DNA of 7,117 bases from Pseudomonadota bacterium. GTDB taxonomy: Bacteria; Pseudomonadota; Alphaproteobacteria; Rickettsiales; Rickettsiaceae. Shown piece by piece: positions 6,700 through 7,117 of this stretch; the first letter of the stretch is position 1, and each line of letters opens with the position of its first letter. The stretch spans positions 1 to 7,117 of the forward strand of contig JAJZHL010000048.1 of NCBI GenBank assembly GCA_021804505.1, in the 5' to 3' direction. Position numbers and translations under genes: made by a program. The notes below the pieces were generated by a model, which was given only the letters and a program-made list of their open reading frames with translations, was not told the DNA's origin and did not search any database.

Positions 6700-7117
6700 T
6701 TAACTGTTTTTTCTGACTTGTGTAAAATTCAATTCTATTGGAGTCGCTTTACCGAAAATAGATATTGATACACGCAACCTATTTTTATCGTGATAAATCT
6801 CTTCAACAACACCTGTAAAAGTCTCAAACGGACCGTCTGTGACTATTACTGTTTCACCAATTTCGTACAATTTAGAAATTTCAGCGTCTTTACTCTCAGA
6901 TTCAAGTTTATTAAAAATGTTCTGTACCTCAGCTTCACTAAGTGGCGTTGGGGAACTTTTCCCACCTAAAAAGCCAGTGACTTTGGTAACACTCTTAACC
7001 AAATGCCAAGAATCATCTGTCATAGTCATTTTAATTAGAATATAGCCAGGCATAAACTTTTTTTCAGCCTTAACTTGCTTACCACGCTTTACTTCGGGCA
7101 CTTCAATTACCGGTACA
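6700..7117 (-). CDS. nusG: Transcription termination/antitermination protein NusG, 5' end truncated by window edge
   Basis: NusG binds RNA polymerase and joins it to Rho or to the ribosome through S10. The window holds the last 139 codons; about 50 N-terminal residues lie beyond the right edge. The frame is open to the edge (VPVIEVPEVKRGK), so the GTG at 7101 is an internal valine codon and not the start. Most of the NGN domain that binds polymerase is present, with KAEKKFMPGYILIKM, SWHLVKSV and TGFLGG. The C-terminal KOW domain spans about 6703-6865, with GETVIVTDGPFETFTGVVEE and RVSISIFGKATPIEL. It ends QVRKNS before a TAA. secE would be expected upstream, outside the window. Confidence 0.97.
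   Translation of the reverse strand, partial: VPVIEVPEVKRGKQVKAEKKFMPGYILIKMTMTDDSWHLVKSVTKVTGFLGGKSSPTPLSEAEVQNIFNKLESESKDAEISKLYEIGETVIVTDGPFETFTGVVEEIYHDKNRLRVSISIFGKATPIELNFTQVRKNS

Noticed and set aside
7046..7101. GTG at 7101 as the start of nusG
   Set aside because: The frame continues to the window edge with typical NusG sequence, so this GTG is an internal valine.

Overview
The window carries a minus-strand ribosomal-protein and RNA-polymerase cluster: nusG (5' end cut off by the right edge), rplK, rplA, rplJ, rplL and rpoB (3' end cut off by the left edge). This is the order seen in many bacteria. The proteins point to an alphaproteobacterium of the family Rickettsiaceae: RpoB, L1, L11 and L7/L12 closely resemble what I recall of Rickettsia proteins, for example the FGHINLV and [13 protein letters not shown] stretches at the RpoB N-terminus. 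There are enough differences that a relative of Rickettsia looks more likely than Rickettsia itself. This placement rests on remembered protein similarity, not on a search.

Layout from the transcriptional 5' end (right to left): nusG (7117-6700); a 208-bp spacer (6492-6699) holding three inverted repeats and a possible promoter with a 16-bp dyad; the tight block rplK-rplA-rplJ-rplL (6491-4395) with gaps of only 3, 20 and 28 nt; a long 1.26-kb spacer (3130-4394); and rpoB (3129-1).

The rplL-rpoB spacer is the unusual part. It contains a good intrinsic terminator for leftward transcription (4003-4042), a 56% GC island in an AT-rich surround (4191-4260), several small inverted repeats, a possible promoter near 3664, and then an open frame that runs up to rpoB and overlaps its start codon by ATGA. 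Begun at its best Shine-Dalgarno site, that frame encodes a 140-residue protein of unknown function. A palindromic repeat sits in frame near its N-terminus, reminiscent of the Rickettsia palindromic elements that insert into genes. Repeat insertion and acquisition of a local promoter may have separated rpoB transcription from the ribosomal-protein genes, with the ORF acting as an upstream leader cistron. This is inference. No function can be assigned to the ORF.

No tRNA, rRNA, CRISPR array or intact insertion sequence was seen, and no plus-strand gene is supported.
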